Positions 1-8,282 of a stretch of DNA of 36,945 nt are shown in pieces. The notes beneath the pieces are model-generated. The model was given only the letters and a program-made list of their open reading frames with translations. It was not told where the DNA came from and searched no databases. Position 1 is the stretch's first letter; each line of letters starts with the position of its first letter. A program made the position numbers and the translations under genes. The DNA lies in contig JBGTCD010000109.1 of the NCBI GenBank assembly GCA_041749015.1, forward strand, positions 1 to 36,945, in the 5' to 3' direction. The DNA is from JBGTCD01 sp041749015. Its GTDB lineage: Bacteria; Bacteroidota; Bacteroidia; Cytophagales; Cyclobacteriaceae.

Positions 1-145
1 GTGTCCGTTTCTTTTAACCAGATTACCACGTCAACCATCTTCTGCTGCCGCAGCTTCTGTTTTCCTTGCAATGATGAATTAAGTTAGAGTCATTGTCAAG
101 GTCATAGTTAAAGTCGGATACAGCTTACCTCCATTGCCCAAAACA
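1..145. other. window edge, no gene assigned
   Basis: No complete gene is visible. A minus-strand frame is open from about base 90 to base 1 (peptide ending MVDVVIWLKETD) and could be the start of a gene running out of the window, but it is too short to judge. Confidence 0.3.
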
Positions 146-1348
146 CTATTTTTTGGCAGTCTTTTGACTGACAAATAGGGCCTGCTCTATATCGGCCTTG
201 ATGTCTTCGATATGCTCCAGTCCTACAGAAATGCGGATCAGCCCTGGGGTAATACCCACTGCTTTCTGTTCATCAGGGCTTAATTTACTGTGAGTCATAG
301 AGGCCGGATGTGTGGCGATGGTCCGGCTGTCACCGAGGTTGGCTGTAAGAGAAAGCATTTGTAGGTTATCCATAAACCGTTTTCCTCTTACCAGTCCTCC
401 GCTTACTTCAAAAGTGACTATCCCACCGCCTTGACTCATTTGTTTTTTAGCCAGATCATATTGCGGGTGGGAGGGTAGGAAAGGATATTTGACGAAATTG
501 ACTTCCTGATGCTTTTCGAGCCACCCCGCCAGCTCCAGGGCTTGTGCACAATGCCGGTCCATGCGCACCGCCAGCGTCTCAAGGCTTTTGGACAACACCC
601 AGCCATGAAAAGGAGAAAGTGCAGGACCCGTATGCCGAGCCATAAATCTCACCTCTTTTATCAGGTCAGCAGGACCTAAGACAGCACCGCCAAGGGTACG
701 GCCTTGTCCATCGATAAACTTAGTAGCTGAATGGGTGACAATATCCGCTCCCCATTTGGCTGGTTGCTGGAGGTAAGGGGTAGGGAAACAGTTATCCACT
801 ACGAAAAGCAAGCCTTTGCTTTTTGCCAGGGAGCCCAGTGCCTCCATATCGGCCAGATCTACGCCTGGGTTGGAGGGTGTTTCTAAAAATAACAGTTTGG
901 TTTCCGGCCTGATGGCCTTTTCCCATTGGTCCAGGGCAGCGATGTCCACATAAGTATGGCTAATGCCCCATCGTGGGAATATCTGGGTGAGGATCTGGTG
1001 GGTAGAACCAAATAAAGCCCTTGAAGCCACCAGATGATCACCAGATTTTAAGAAGGAGGCCATAGAAAGAAACATGGCTGCCATACCAGAGGCCGTAGCG
1101 ATCCCTGCCTCGGTGCCCTCCATTAGACAAAGTTTTTGGATGAACTCATCATTATTGGGGTTGGAAAATCGGCTGTAGATATTACCCTGGTACTCATCAG
1201 CAAATAAAGCCCTTGCTTGCTCAGCATCCTCAAAGACAAAGCTGGAGGTAGCAAATATCGGCACAGAGTGCTCTCTTTCAGCACTTCGGCCTACCTGTGT
1301 GCGGATGGCCAATGTTTCGAATCGGTAGGGCTTAGGCTTGGACTTCAT
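146..1348 (-). CDS. metZ: O-succinylhomoserine sulfhydrylase-type Cys/Met metabolism PLP enzyme
   Basis: A PLP-dependent trans-sulfuration enzyme, probably converting an O-activated homoserine and sulfide to homocysteine in methionine synthesis, in the cytoplasm. Seen: the fold-type I family pattern, with YSRFSNPN near residue 59, the glycine-rich ATASGMAA loop near 86, the DNCFPTPYLQQP stretch near 185 and the PLP-lysine motif SATKFIDGQGR with Lys at about 210. The length of 400 aa is normal. I chose the ATG at 1348; a TTG at 1378 would add ten Pro/Lys-rich residues and lengthen the overlap with the upstream osmC gene from 17 to 47 nt. The overlap suggests a two-gene operon with translational coupling. 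Cystathionine gamma-synthase or O-acetylhomoserine sulfhydrylase activity cannot be excluded from sequence alone; SATKFIDGQGR favours the MetZ branch. Confidence 0.88.
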   Translation of the reverse strand: MKSKPKPYRFETLAIRTQVGRSAEREHSVPIFATSSFVFEDAEQARALFADEYQGNIYSRFSNPNNDEFIQKLCLMEGTEAGIATASGMAAMFLSMASFLKSGDHLVASRALFGSTHQILTQIFPRWGISHTYVDIAALDQWEKAIRPETKLLFLETPSNPGVDLADMEALGSLAKSKGLLFVVDNCFPTPYLQQPAKWGADIVTHSATKFIDGQGRTLGGAVLGPADLIKEVRFMARHTGPALSPFHGWVLSKSLETLAVRMDRHCAQALELAGWLEKHQEVNFVKYPFLPSHPQYDLAKKQMSQGGGIVTFEVSGGLVRGKRFMDNLQMLSLTANLGDSRTIATHPASMTHSKLSPDEQKAVGITPGLIRISVGLEHIEDIKADIEQALFVSQKTAKK

Positions 1349-1748
1349 AGGAGAAGGTGATTTTGGCAGTTTTTTCAATTATTTTCGCTACTGAACAATA
1401 CTTGTCTACAGACAGTTGGATGGCCCGCTCCAATTGCTTTTCATCAGGGCCCCCTGAAATCACAAAATGCAAATGAATGGATTCAAATAGGGCAGGGACC
1501 TGGTTTTGTACCCTTTCTGCGGTGACTGTTACCCGGTAGGCCACAGGGTTTTTTTTTTGCTTTTTGAGGATGGCAATCACATCGATGCTTGCACAGCCAC
1601 CCAAAGCAGCAAGCAACATTTGCATGGGTCGCATCCCCAGATCAGCACCCCCAGCCTCAGGGCTCGAATCCATCGACACTATATTCCCTGATTCATTTCC
1701 GGCTTCAAAATGATAATTGTCCCCTTTTCTTTCTATTTCAATTTTCAT
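1332..1748 (-). CDS. OsmC/Ohr family protein
   Basis: A 138-aa protein of the OsmC superfamily, cytoplasmic thiol peroxidases or redox proteins. Seen: the first conserved cysteine in LAALGGCASIDV (Cys52) and the second in DKYCSVAKII (Cys118), the two positions used as peroxidatic and resolving residues in the family. The N-terminus (GNIVSMD, then GADLGMRPMQM) fits the YhfA-like OsmC branch more than Ohr. It is the first gene of an apparent operon with the sulfhydrylase gene, whose start lies inside its 3' end. It is divergent from the rhodanese gene with only 45 bp between starts. The sulfur-related neighbours suggest thiol or hydroperoxide handling, but the substrate is not deducible. Confidence 0.88.
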   Translation of the reverse strand: MKIEIERKGDNYHFEAGNESGNIVSMDSSPEAGGADLGMRPMQMLLAALGGCASIDVIAILKKQKKNPVAYRVTVTAERVQNQVPALFESIHLHFVISGGPDEKQLERAIQLSVDKYCSVAKIIEKTAKITFSYEVQA

Positions 1749-1793
1749 ATTCTAAATTCGAAGGCTTAATTTAAGGATCAAAGCTAAATAAAA

Positions 1794-2111
1794 ATGAAAG
1801 AAATAACCGTAGAAACGCTTAAAGAGATGCAGGATGGTAAAGAGGATTTTCAACTCATTGATGTGAGGGAGCCTCATGAATTAGAGATCGCCGACATAGG
1901 TGGCGAACCGATTCCTATGGGTACCATACCGCAGCATGTGGATCAAATTGCCAGGGATAAAAAGGTAGTGATCATGTGCAGAAGCGGGAAAAGGAGCGGG
2001 CAGGTGGTGCAATATCTGGAGCAGAACCACAATTTTGAGAACCTCTATAATCTGGCAGGTGGTATTCTGGATTATGCGGATAAAATTGATCCGGGCTTGA
2101 TCAAGTATTAA
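1794..2111 (+). CDS. single-domain rhodanese-like protein
   Basis: A 105-aa single rhodanese domain, probably a cytoplasmic sulfurtransferase that carries sulfane sulfur as a persulfide. Seen: the N-terminal LIDVREPHE motif (about residues 21-29), the substrate-loop region GTIPQH, and the active-site loop CRSGKRS with catalytic Cys62, closing with NLAGGILDYADKID. Length and motif order are typical of GlpE/PspE-type single domains without a signal peptide. It is transcribed divergently from the osmC-metZ pair, so the three genes probably share a control region and a role in sulfur metabolism. Confidence 0.93.
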   Translation: MKEITVETLKEMQDGKEDFQLIDVREPHELEIADIGGEPIPMGTIPQHVDQIARDKKVVIMCRSGKRSGQVVQYLEQNHNFENLYNLAGGILDYADKIDPGLIKY

Positions 2112-2190
2112 TGAAAGAATAAACCTATCTGTCTTTTGCTACGCAAAAATTTGGTATATAATCTTGTTCTATTTTTTAAACCCTGAAGAG

Positions 2191-2937
2191 ATGTTGATAA
2201 AAACTAAAATGATCTGCTTTCTAATTCTTGTAATTGGAATATTAATTTCATCAAATGTCCCTGCGGAATTACAAAAATCAAAAAATGCTAAAGTTACAGG
2301 CGCCTGGGAGGCCGAAATAGACAACCAAAGGCATGTCTGGATCATTACTGAGGATGATTTTATAGCCATGGCTGTTTATCACAAGGACAATGGAGAGTTT
2401 TTTGCTACTTCCGGAGGTAAGTTAGTGAAAGAGGGCTTGGAAATTGAATTTCACTCTGAAGCACCGGATGCAGTAGGAAATATCATGGACTTTAAGATTG
2501 TTGATGTTACCTCAAAGTCTATGAAAGTAACCATGGATGGTGTAACGGCTGAATTTAAAAATATTGACAAGGGCAAGCCAGGTAAGCTTGCAGGAGCATG
2601 GTTATTTAGTCAGAGAAAAACGGATGAAGGCCTCACCCCGCCACGCACTCCGGGTACGCGAAAGACGATGAAGATACTTTCAGGCACAAGGTTTCAATGG
2701 ATCGCCTATGATACCAAGGACGGTGCTTTCTCTGGTACGGGCGGGGGCACTTATACGACCAAAGACGGCAAATACACAGAAAATATTGAGTTTTTCTCCC
2801 GTGACAATTCCCGGGTAGGGGCCTCCCTGGACTTTGATTATAAGATTGAAGCCGGGGGTTGGCACCACAGCGGCCTCAACAGCAAAGGCGAACCCCTTTA
2901 CGAGGTTTGGCGCCTCAGGAAGGATTTGGAGGATTAG
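2191..2937 (+). CDS. secreted protein with two GAW-type repeat domains
   Basis: A 248-aa exported protein of unknown function. I chose the ATG at 2191, preceded by GAAGAG; an in-frame TTG at 2164 would only lengthen the leader. A hydrophobic signal segment (MICFLILVIGILISS) follows. The mature part appears duplicated: each half opens with a GAW signature (TGAWEAEID near residue 35 and AGAWLFSQR near 134), continues with a W-I-x-x-(E/T)-D or QWIAYDTKDG stretch and a G(T)GGG/SGG turn, and ends in beta-rich sequence. The pattern resembles short lipocalin-like beta domains called membrane or secreted protein in Bacteroidota, but I cannot name a family. It stands alone between the rhodanese and the toxin-antitoxin module. 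Confidence 0.7.
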   Translation: MLIKTKMICFLILVIGILISSNVPAELQKSKNAKVTGAWEAEIDNQRHVWIITEDDFIAMAVYHKDNGEFFATSGGKLVKEGLEIEFHSEAPDAVGNIMDFKIVDVTSKSMKVTMDGVTAEFKNIDKGKPGKLAGAWLFSQRKTDEGLTPPRTPGTRKTMKILSGTRFQWIAYDTKDGAFSGTGGGTYTTKDGKYTENIEFFSRDNSRVGASLDFDYKIEAGGWHHSGLNSKGEPLYEVWRLRKDLED

Positions 2938-3064
2938 TTTTAAAACCTGTTTTTTGCTGAATTTTAAGAAAAGGAAAGTTATTATGATTTCTGGAATCCT
3001 CTTTCAATATTGGCTTACAAAGCCCTTAAAATAACTTAATACAAAAATTGATTAATTTTGTAGC

Positions 3065-3364
3065 ATGGGACTGCTTGAAACATATAAAGAACAAATCCAA
3101 AGCCTTTGTAAAAACCACAAAGTTAAGACCCTATATTCTTTCGGTTCAGTTAACACAACAAAGTTTTCAAAAGAAAGTGATGTGGACTTAATGGTCGACT
3201 TTGAAACGAATGACCCTCTTGAATACACCGATCACTACTTTGAATTAAAATTTGAATTAGAGAAAATATTAAAAAGACCCATCGACCTCCTGGAAAGCAA
3301 AGCCATTAAAAACCCATTCCTTAGAGATAATATTGACAAATCAAAAATTCTAATCTATGGATAA
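3065..3364 (+). CDS. mntA: MntA-type minimal nucleotidyltransferase (antitoxin of HEPN/MNT pair)
   Basis: A 99-aa minimal nucleotidyltransferase. In known HEPN/MNT modules this protein AMPylates the HEPN toxin and so neutralises it. Seen: the exact GSx10DxD signature (Gly27-Ser28, Asp39, Asp41) and a third candidate acidic residue in RPIDLLES (Asp74), so the catalytic set looks intact. The length is typical. Its stop overlaps the start of the HEPN gene (ATGGATAA, 8-nt overlap), the usual coupled order. A TAATTTTG box at 3053-3060 lies only 4 nt before the ATG, so a nearly leaderless transcript is possible. The partner toxin gene is frameshifted. Confidence 0.9.
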   Translation: MGLLETYKEQIQSLCKNHKVKTLYSFGSVNTTKFSKESDVDLMVDFETNDPLEYTDHYFELKFELEKILKRPIDLLESKAIKNPFLRDNIDKSKILIYG

Positions 3365-3691
3365 TGAATTAAAGACCTGGCTGCTAGACATTGACCAAGC
3401 CATCGGAGAAATTAATTCATTCATACCTGATAAAAAAATTTCCAAGACTTTAAAAAGGACCTAAAAACAAAAAGGGCTGTTGAAAGGAATATTGAAATTA
3501 TCGGAGAGGCTATGAATAGAATTCTTAAAGTCGATCCTAAAATTAAAATTAGTCACACACGAAAAATCGTGGATACTAGAAATAGAATTATTCACGGATA
3601 TGATTCGGTTTCTGAGGAAATACTTTGGGGAATCATAATAAGGAATCTACCGGACTTAGAAAGAGAGGTTAAAGAACTACTGAACTTATAA
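3357..3691 (+). pseudogene. hepT: HEPN (DUF86) RNase toxin, frameshifted at an A7 run
   Basis: The toxin half of the MntA/HEPN pair, as a broken reading frame. From the ATG at 3357 frame 0 runs only 36 codons, to a TAA just after the A7 run at 3432-3438. The -1 frame opens there and continues to a TAA at 3689-3691 with typical DUF86 sequence, including RNIEIIGEAMNRIL and the catalytic RNRIIHGYD. This is Rx4HxY, holding the RNase Arg and His and the Tyr that the antitoxin AMPylates in studied systems. Adding one A would give a normal protein of about 111 aa. The rest shows no decay, so a recent mutation, slippage on the A run or a sequencing error are all possible. The next gene starts 5 nt after the stop. 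Confidence 0.85.
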
Positions 3692-3695
3692 GAAA

Positions 3696-4481
3696 GTGAA
3701 GATAATTATTTTTTTCATACTCTTTTTTTTCTCTTTGCCTGAATTATTTGCCCAAAATGATTTGGTTAAAAACTATAATACCTACAAGAAGGAAAAAGGG
3801 GTTAAAGGAAAATATATAAAGGAAATATTTTTAGCAATATCACAGGAGCCTGAGGTAAAACATGGCTATTATTTAATGTTAGATTACAAAGCCCTTAAAA
3901 AAAATGAACTGAAGAAATTAACCATTGATGAGATTCGGTCAAGGGGTATCAAAATTGATGGGCAATACAGCAATGGGAAAAAGACAGGAGAATGGAAGTA
4001 TTATGGAAAAAATAGGGAGCTGTTGAAAGAGGGTTCTTATAAAGATGATTTAAAAAATGGGTTTTGGAGATATTTCTATGGTGCTGGTAGTAAAGAATTT
4101 AAAATGGTTCAGGAAAATGGGTATTATGAATTGGGAGAAAGGGTAGGTGTTTGGGAACAAAGCTTGGAATTTGGTAAAGTAATAAGATCCTATAATTACG
4201 ATAATGGAACTGAAGAAAAAGTTGAAATCAGAGTAAATTATAATTACCCTAAAGAGGCTCGGAAGATGGGAATAGAAGGAAAGGTTGTTGTGAAGTTTTC
4301 CTGCAGTGAAGAAATTGAGGGTTTCAATATAGAAGTACTAGAGGAACCCGGAGAAGGCTTTGGGGACTCAGTGGTAAAGGCAATGCAGGAAGCAATTTTA
4401 TTATCAAAAACTTATGGTGGCGCCATGCATAAATGCGGTGAGGAAATGAAAATCCTTAGTATTGACTTCAGATTAGATTAA
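3696..4481 (+). CDS. secreted MORN-like repeat protein with C-terminal TonB domain
   Basis: A 261-aa exported protein. It starts at GTG 3696, 5 nt after the HEPN stop. Residues 1-19 are a signal peptide ending LFAQ. The middle (about 92-155) has three MORN-variant / YwqK-like repeats: NGKKTGEWKYYG, DDLKNGFWRYFY and ELGERVGVWEQ. Residues 182-259 match the TonB C-terminal fold (NYPKEARKMGIEGKVVVKFS, then DSVVKAMQEA). Stand-alone periplasmic TonB-C domains with MORN-type repeats are common in Bacteroidota; there is no transmembrane anchor as in an energising TonB. Function unknown. Its base composition is AT-rich like the toxin-antitoxin module, and it may ride on the same transcript. Confidence 0.75.
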   Translation: MKIIIFFILFFFSLPELFAQNDLVKNYNTYKKEKGVKGKYIKEIFLAISQEPEVKHGYYLMLDYKALKKNELKKLTIDEIRSRGIKIDGQYSNGKKTGEWKYYGKNRELLKEGSYKDDLKNGFWRYFYGAGSKEFKMVQENGYYELGERVGVWEQSLEFGKVIRSYNYDNGTEEKVEIRVNYNYPKEARKMGIEGKVVVKFSCSEEIEGFNIEVLEEPGEGFGDSVVKAMQEAILLSKTYGGAMHKCGEEMKILSIDFRLD

Positions 4482-4614
4482 AGAGCCTTACCTGCTTTCC
4501 TAGGAAAATGTAAATCAGCGATATCCAGTTCAAGCAGGTGACGATTTAATGCGTAGGAGATTTCTATATCCTCTATTATTGATTTGCGATTGGCCGGAAA
4601 TGCCAAAAGCCTTC

Positions 4615-6726
4615 CTAATAAAACACCAAACAAGTCACCAAAAACAGGAATCCGGTAATCATAGGCCAGTAGGCATATTTCATCAAATCATCTTTCTTAA
4701 GTGTAGTCAAGGCCTTGATATTGGTTTTGAATACAGCCGTGGAGACGATGCAGGTGATGATGATGGCAACATACACTGCGAAGTAATAGTACTCCACATA
4801 GATCAGTTCCTCCACATTGAGCTGGGACCTGAGGTTGGTTTGTCCGATAATCAAAACAAAGAAAAATGCCGCCCCAAGCTCTAAAATACCCCATCGACCC
4901 ATAACCCGCTCATCAGCTTGCTTCTGATTATTTAGCACTGCAATGAAGAGCAACATGACCACCACAAAAATAGGGAAGAAATTAGTGACAAAAGGACTCC
5001 AGAAAACCCGCTTCGCATAAACGTTGAAGTTGAGCTCCATTATATCCCGGTTGGTCTTGGCAGACCGCACTCCAAAATCTGAATTGTACCGGTTCTTTTT
5101 ATAATTAAAGAAGCTTTGCTCCAGCGTCCACCCGGGCATCACAAAATTGCGCTGAAGGCCGGGAAGGCTGGTGGGATTATTGTATTGGTTGGCATCCAGG
5201 TCAGGTACCAGAAATACTTCATCGAGAAATTCAATATGCCAGAGTTTGATCCGGATGTTTTGCCAATCCAGCGGAAACAGGCCATAATTAAATTTTTTCC
5301 TTAGTGACACTCTGAAATACCAGCCATATACAGTTTGGTTGCCCTCCCGGTGATTATAGGCTTCCTCTATTTCGATATATTCAGCGTTGGGCTCGGCCTC
5401 TGGAAAAAGAAACCCCCTGGCAATATGATCATGCAGGCCATCAGTGTATTTTTGCCATACATACCCACTGACCATAAATGTGTGTGACTCCATCAGTTGG
5501 ATGTGCTCAAGAAAAATACCGGTTGGTATAAAACTGTAATTTTCTCTTTCTGTCGCATATAGGCTGCTGTCCATCTTCGTTTTAAAAGCTTCCAGCACCA
5601 CCTTATCCGTAATGATCACATCTTCACGATCAACATCCCAGCCTTTTAGGATGGGCTGCTCTAACCCTAAATACCAGATATAGGCAATGCCCAATACAAA
5701 GAAAATAGACATCAAATAAGATTTGCTCCAGTTATAATTCCGTGTTGAAGGGAGTGAGAGCAGCAAAAATCCAATTCCAATTACCGTAAGTATGGTGATG
5801 AAAATAAGGGTGTGCCTGGCCTTGATGTGTTCATTGAGAAGTTCTTCCTTAAAAAACATCACCCCAAGCAGCCAGTCTGAATTATCCATCGGCTCAAAAA
5901 AGTACCAGGACTCCTGCCCATTAACCGGATTACGAAAATTTAGAAGTTTGGTATCGCCGGATTTTACAGCAGCAATAGCCTGTTCCAGCATTTCCCTGTT
6001 GTCAAAGTATCCGCTTTCATATATACTCACCTGATCCCAGACCCATTGGTCATTGGGGTGGTATATAAAATTGTCATTGGAACCAAGGATAAAACCGTAG
6101 CCGGCCTTGCCTAGACTTAGGGTATTCATCATTGAGGCAATGCCCCTAATGGATAATTGTATGTAGACCAATCCTATTTTATTGCCAGGCTGCCCTGGAG
6201 CCGTGATGGCCTTGCTATATTGGACGGTCGGCTCCTCACTGATCCCACTGATAAATACATTATCGCTCCATCCTCCCTTATTTTTTCTGTTTTCATACCA
6301 TTTGAAATCAGGCACTCTTAAACTGTAAGCGCTGTCTTCTACAATTATATCCTTCCCATCTTTATACCTGAACATACCCCTTCTGGGCTTACCCTGTACC
6401 ATAGAGTCTACGTCCAGGATGATGCCCGTCCCAAATACATCTTCATAGGATTGGAGTGCTGCATTAAGCATGTAGGGCAGGGTGTCCATTCCAATTTTCT
6501 GTAGAGAAAGCCCATCTGCTATACCATCTGCTAATCCCATGATCCTGCCAAGTTCCAGGTCTAGGATTGAATCAACCCGGTGGGTTTCTTGCATACTCAT
6601 GTCAATAGCATCCTGGGTGAGAGCCCTTCTTCTTTGATTATGCTGAATAATGGTAACCACCGTGATTACGCTCACAGTGAGGAAAAGGATGAAAGTGAGG
6701 AGCCGAAATTTACCGGGCTTTTTCAA
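4615..6726 (-). CDS. dCache sensor fused to a pentameric ligand-gated ion channel (pLGIC)
   Basis: A 703-aa membrane protein with two recognisable modules. Residues 11-27: transmembrane helix. Residues 30-300: extracytoplasmic double-Cache-like sensor (YSKAI near 170, then AGYGFILGSNDNFIYHP at 208-224). Helices at 305-324 and 338-355 bring the chain back out. Residues 356-575: pLGIC ligand-binding domain with the Pro-loop signature FPLDWQ (484-489), lacking the eukaryotic Cys pair as in prokaryotic homologues. Four helices follow: M1 578-598, M2 612-630, M3 641-664, M4 684-703. The M2-M3 junction GQTNLRSQL resembles VETNLPKTP of GLIC. Topology is consistent (N-terminus in, C-terminus out). 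The start is a TTG; TACCTTGA on the minus strand (6742-6749) may be its -7 box. It is monocistronic. It is probably a channel gated or modulated by a small molecule, with ligand and ion unknown. Confidence 0.85.
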   Translation of the reverse strand: MKKPGKFRLLTFILFLTVSVITVVTIIQHNQRRRALTQDAIDMSMQETHRVDSILDLELGRIMGLADGIADGLSLQKIGMDTLPYMLNAALQSYEDVFGTGIILDVDSMVQGKPRRGMFRYKDGKDIIVEDSAYSLRVPDFKWYENRKNKGGWSDNVFISGISEEPTVQYSKAITAPGQPGNKIGLVYIQLSIRGIASMMNTLSLGKAGYGFILGSNDNFIYHPNDQWVWDQVSIYESGYFDNREMLEQAIAAVKSGDTKLLNFRNPVNGQESWYFFEPMDNSDWLLGVMFFKEELLNEHIKARHTLIFITILTVIGIGFLLLSLPSTRNYNWSKSYLMSIFFVLGIAYIWYLGLEQPILKGWDVDREDVIITDKVVLEAFKTKMDSSLYATERENYSFIPTGIFLEHIQLMESHTFMVSGYVWQKYTDGLHDHIARGFLFPEAEPNAEYIEIEEAYNHREGNQTVYGWYFRVSLRKKFNYGLFPLDWQNIRIKLWHIEFLDEVFLVPDLDANQYNNPTSLPGLQRNFVMPGWTLEQSFFNYKKNRYNSDFGVRSAKTNRDIMELNFNVYAKRVFWSPFVTNFFPIFVVVMLLFIAVLNNQKQADERVMGRWGILELGAAFFFVLIIGQTNLRSQLNVEELIYVEYYYFAVYVAIIITCIVSTAVFKTNIKALTTLKKDDLMKYAYWPMITGFLFLVTCLVFY

Positions 6727-6809
6727 GGAATTACAGGTGGTTCAAGGTAAATAAAGTTTTAATGTTAAGTAAATTTTGTGAGTTGTCAAAAAAAATCAAA
6801 AAAGTCATT

Positions 6810-6941
6810 TCAATTCAAATTTTCGCCTTCTCGTTCATTGGTATTTAAAGGAAACAGTATGTCTGGCTGGACCTCTTTGATAAAATTAAGGTGGTACTCC
6901 TTAGTGAATTCTGCTAATGACTCTGTTGCCGGAATTTTAAT
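6810..6941 (-). other. in-frame open extension behind an amber stop
   Basis: Directly after the TAG (6942-6944) that ends the upstream membrane-protein gene, the same frame stays open for 43 codons to a TGA at 6810-6812. It encodes plausible amphipathic sequence (EFTKEYHLNFIKEVQPD, then ILFPLNTNEREG). It could be the original C-terminus cut off by a nonsense mutation, a readthrough tail, or chance. The rest of the gap to 6726 shows no gene on either strand. Confidence 0.45.
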
Positions 6942-8132
6942 CTATAATGTCAACTTATTCCTCCCATTCGGCAGATCACTAATATCCAACCAGGCAACCA
7001 TCCCTTGTTGGTTGGTTTGAGGATGCCAGGTCAATAGCAAATCCATAGATAATTCAGGGCCGTCGTTGAAGGCAACCCTTGAGTGCTTTTGGAATTCATC
7101 CAAAATAAAATCACCTCTTAAACCTCGCTTATCAGGCAGGGAATCTTTTGGATGCAGCTCCAAAATCCTTTCTTCCAGATACAATTGATAGGTAATGAAC
7201 AGCTTTAAATAATTACTCTTAATTTGGTCTGAAGAAATAGATAATACTTTAACCAATTTCCCAGGCTTCCTAAGATCATCATAATGATGATTGAGGTAAG
7301 AATTTTCATAGGTGATAACAAAATATTTTACCCTGGACAGCTCATTATCGAATTCGAAATTATTGAAAAAGAAAATGACTGAAAAGAAAGAAAATAAAAG
7401 GAGTGCTATAATGATATATACTTTCTTAAAATTACTTACAAAAGCATAATAAATTCCCCGGTAAAGGAAGGCCAAAGTAAACCAATTAAAAAGTACATAA
7501 ACAGGGTAATAAACCGGTGCCAAAAATTTAATTCTTTTTATAAATCCAAGGCTTAAAAAGTCAACAAAATAAATAAACATTAAAACTATCAGAGGTCCTG
7601 AAATTATCCATCTTATAAACGGAATTTCATGAAGGCCTGCCCAATATATCAATTGAAATGTCCAATAATTGAAAACAAGATTGAAAAGTACCAGACCTGC
7701 TGTTACCATAAAAAAGAAAAAACTGATGCTGAAAATCCCACTGCATATATTCTCCAGTTTTGTCACTTGTTGCTGTGGGGATTGAATAGTTTTTATTTTC
7801 CTATCAAACCTTTTAGAAAATTTCAAATTTTCATAATCGATGCCTTTAGGGAAGATATGACTTAAGCCTACAAAGGCAATCCAAATACCTCTCAAGAAAA
7901 GATGAAGGATAAATCCGATAATTAGCCATTGAATCGCCGTTTTGAGTATAGCCTTAAAATCCTCGGTTGCTATTTGATAATAGTATACTTGTGATATTTT
8001 ATCTATAAGATTGCTGGCCAGGTCAGGTAATTGGAATAAAGAATAAAGGATGATACCGGATAATAGGATCTCAGCCTGCCAGCTTTCTTCCTGCACCTTT
8101 TGTAGCCATGGCGGGGTTTTTTCCGTGCTCAT
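6942..8132 (-). CDS. six-helix membrane protein of unknown function
   Basis: A 396-aa integral membrane protein that I do not recognise. Hydrophobic segments lie at about 21-38, 64-90, 131-153, 175-197, 207-228 and 236-256, aromatic-rich (Phe, Tyr, Trp). A soluble domain follows from 257 to 396, containing ITYENSYLNHHYDD, KPGKLVKVLSIS and LSMDLLLTWHPQTNQQGMVAWLDIS. No catalytic motif is evident. The gene is AT-rich compared with gyrB and sits alone. The TAG stop is followed by a 43-codon in-frame extension, so the protein may be truncated. The ATG is at 8130-8132. Confidence 0.7.
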   Translation of the reverse strand: MSTEKTPPWLQKVQEESWQAEILLSGIILYSLFQLPDLASNLIDKISQVYYYQIATEDFKAILKTAIQWLIIGFILHLFLRGIWIAFVGLSHIFPKGIDYENLKFSKRFDRKIKTIQSPQQQVTKLENICSGIFSISFFFFMVTAGLVLFNLVFNYWTFQLIYWAGLHEIPFIRWIISGPLIVLMFIYFVDFLSLGFIKRIKFLAPVYYPVYVLFNWFTLAFLYRGIYYAFVSNFKKVYIIIALLLFSFFSVIFFFNNFEFDNELSRVKYFVITYENSYLNHHYDDLRKPGKLVKVLSISSDQIKSNYLKLFITYQLYLEERILELHPKDSLPDKRGLRGDFILDEFQKHSRVAFNDGPELSMDLLLTWHPQTNQQGMVAWLDISDLPNGRNKLTL

Positions 8133-8282
8133 TGTAACAAGTTTATCGGTTGAAGGCTTTAAGATAAAGTAAAATTTTAAATCGACTGTTTAATTTGTAA
8201 ATAGATAATCTGTTAAGGCTTAATATTTGGGTAAGAGCCAGGGAAGGATTACCTTCGTAAAAGCCAATCAGAATCGCTGACC

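Noticed and set aside
4549..4884. 111-codon plus-strand open frame
   Set aside because: Antisense to the C-terminal helices of the Cache-pLGIC gene.
6778..7020. 80-codon plus-strand open frame
   Set aside because: Overlaps the 3' end and extension of the minus-strand membrane-protein gene, where the minus-strand sequence is more protein-like.
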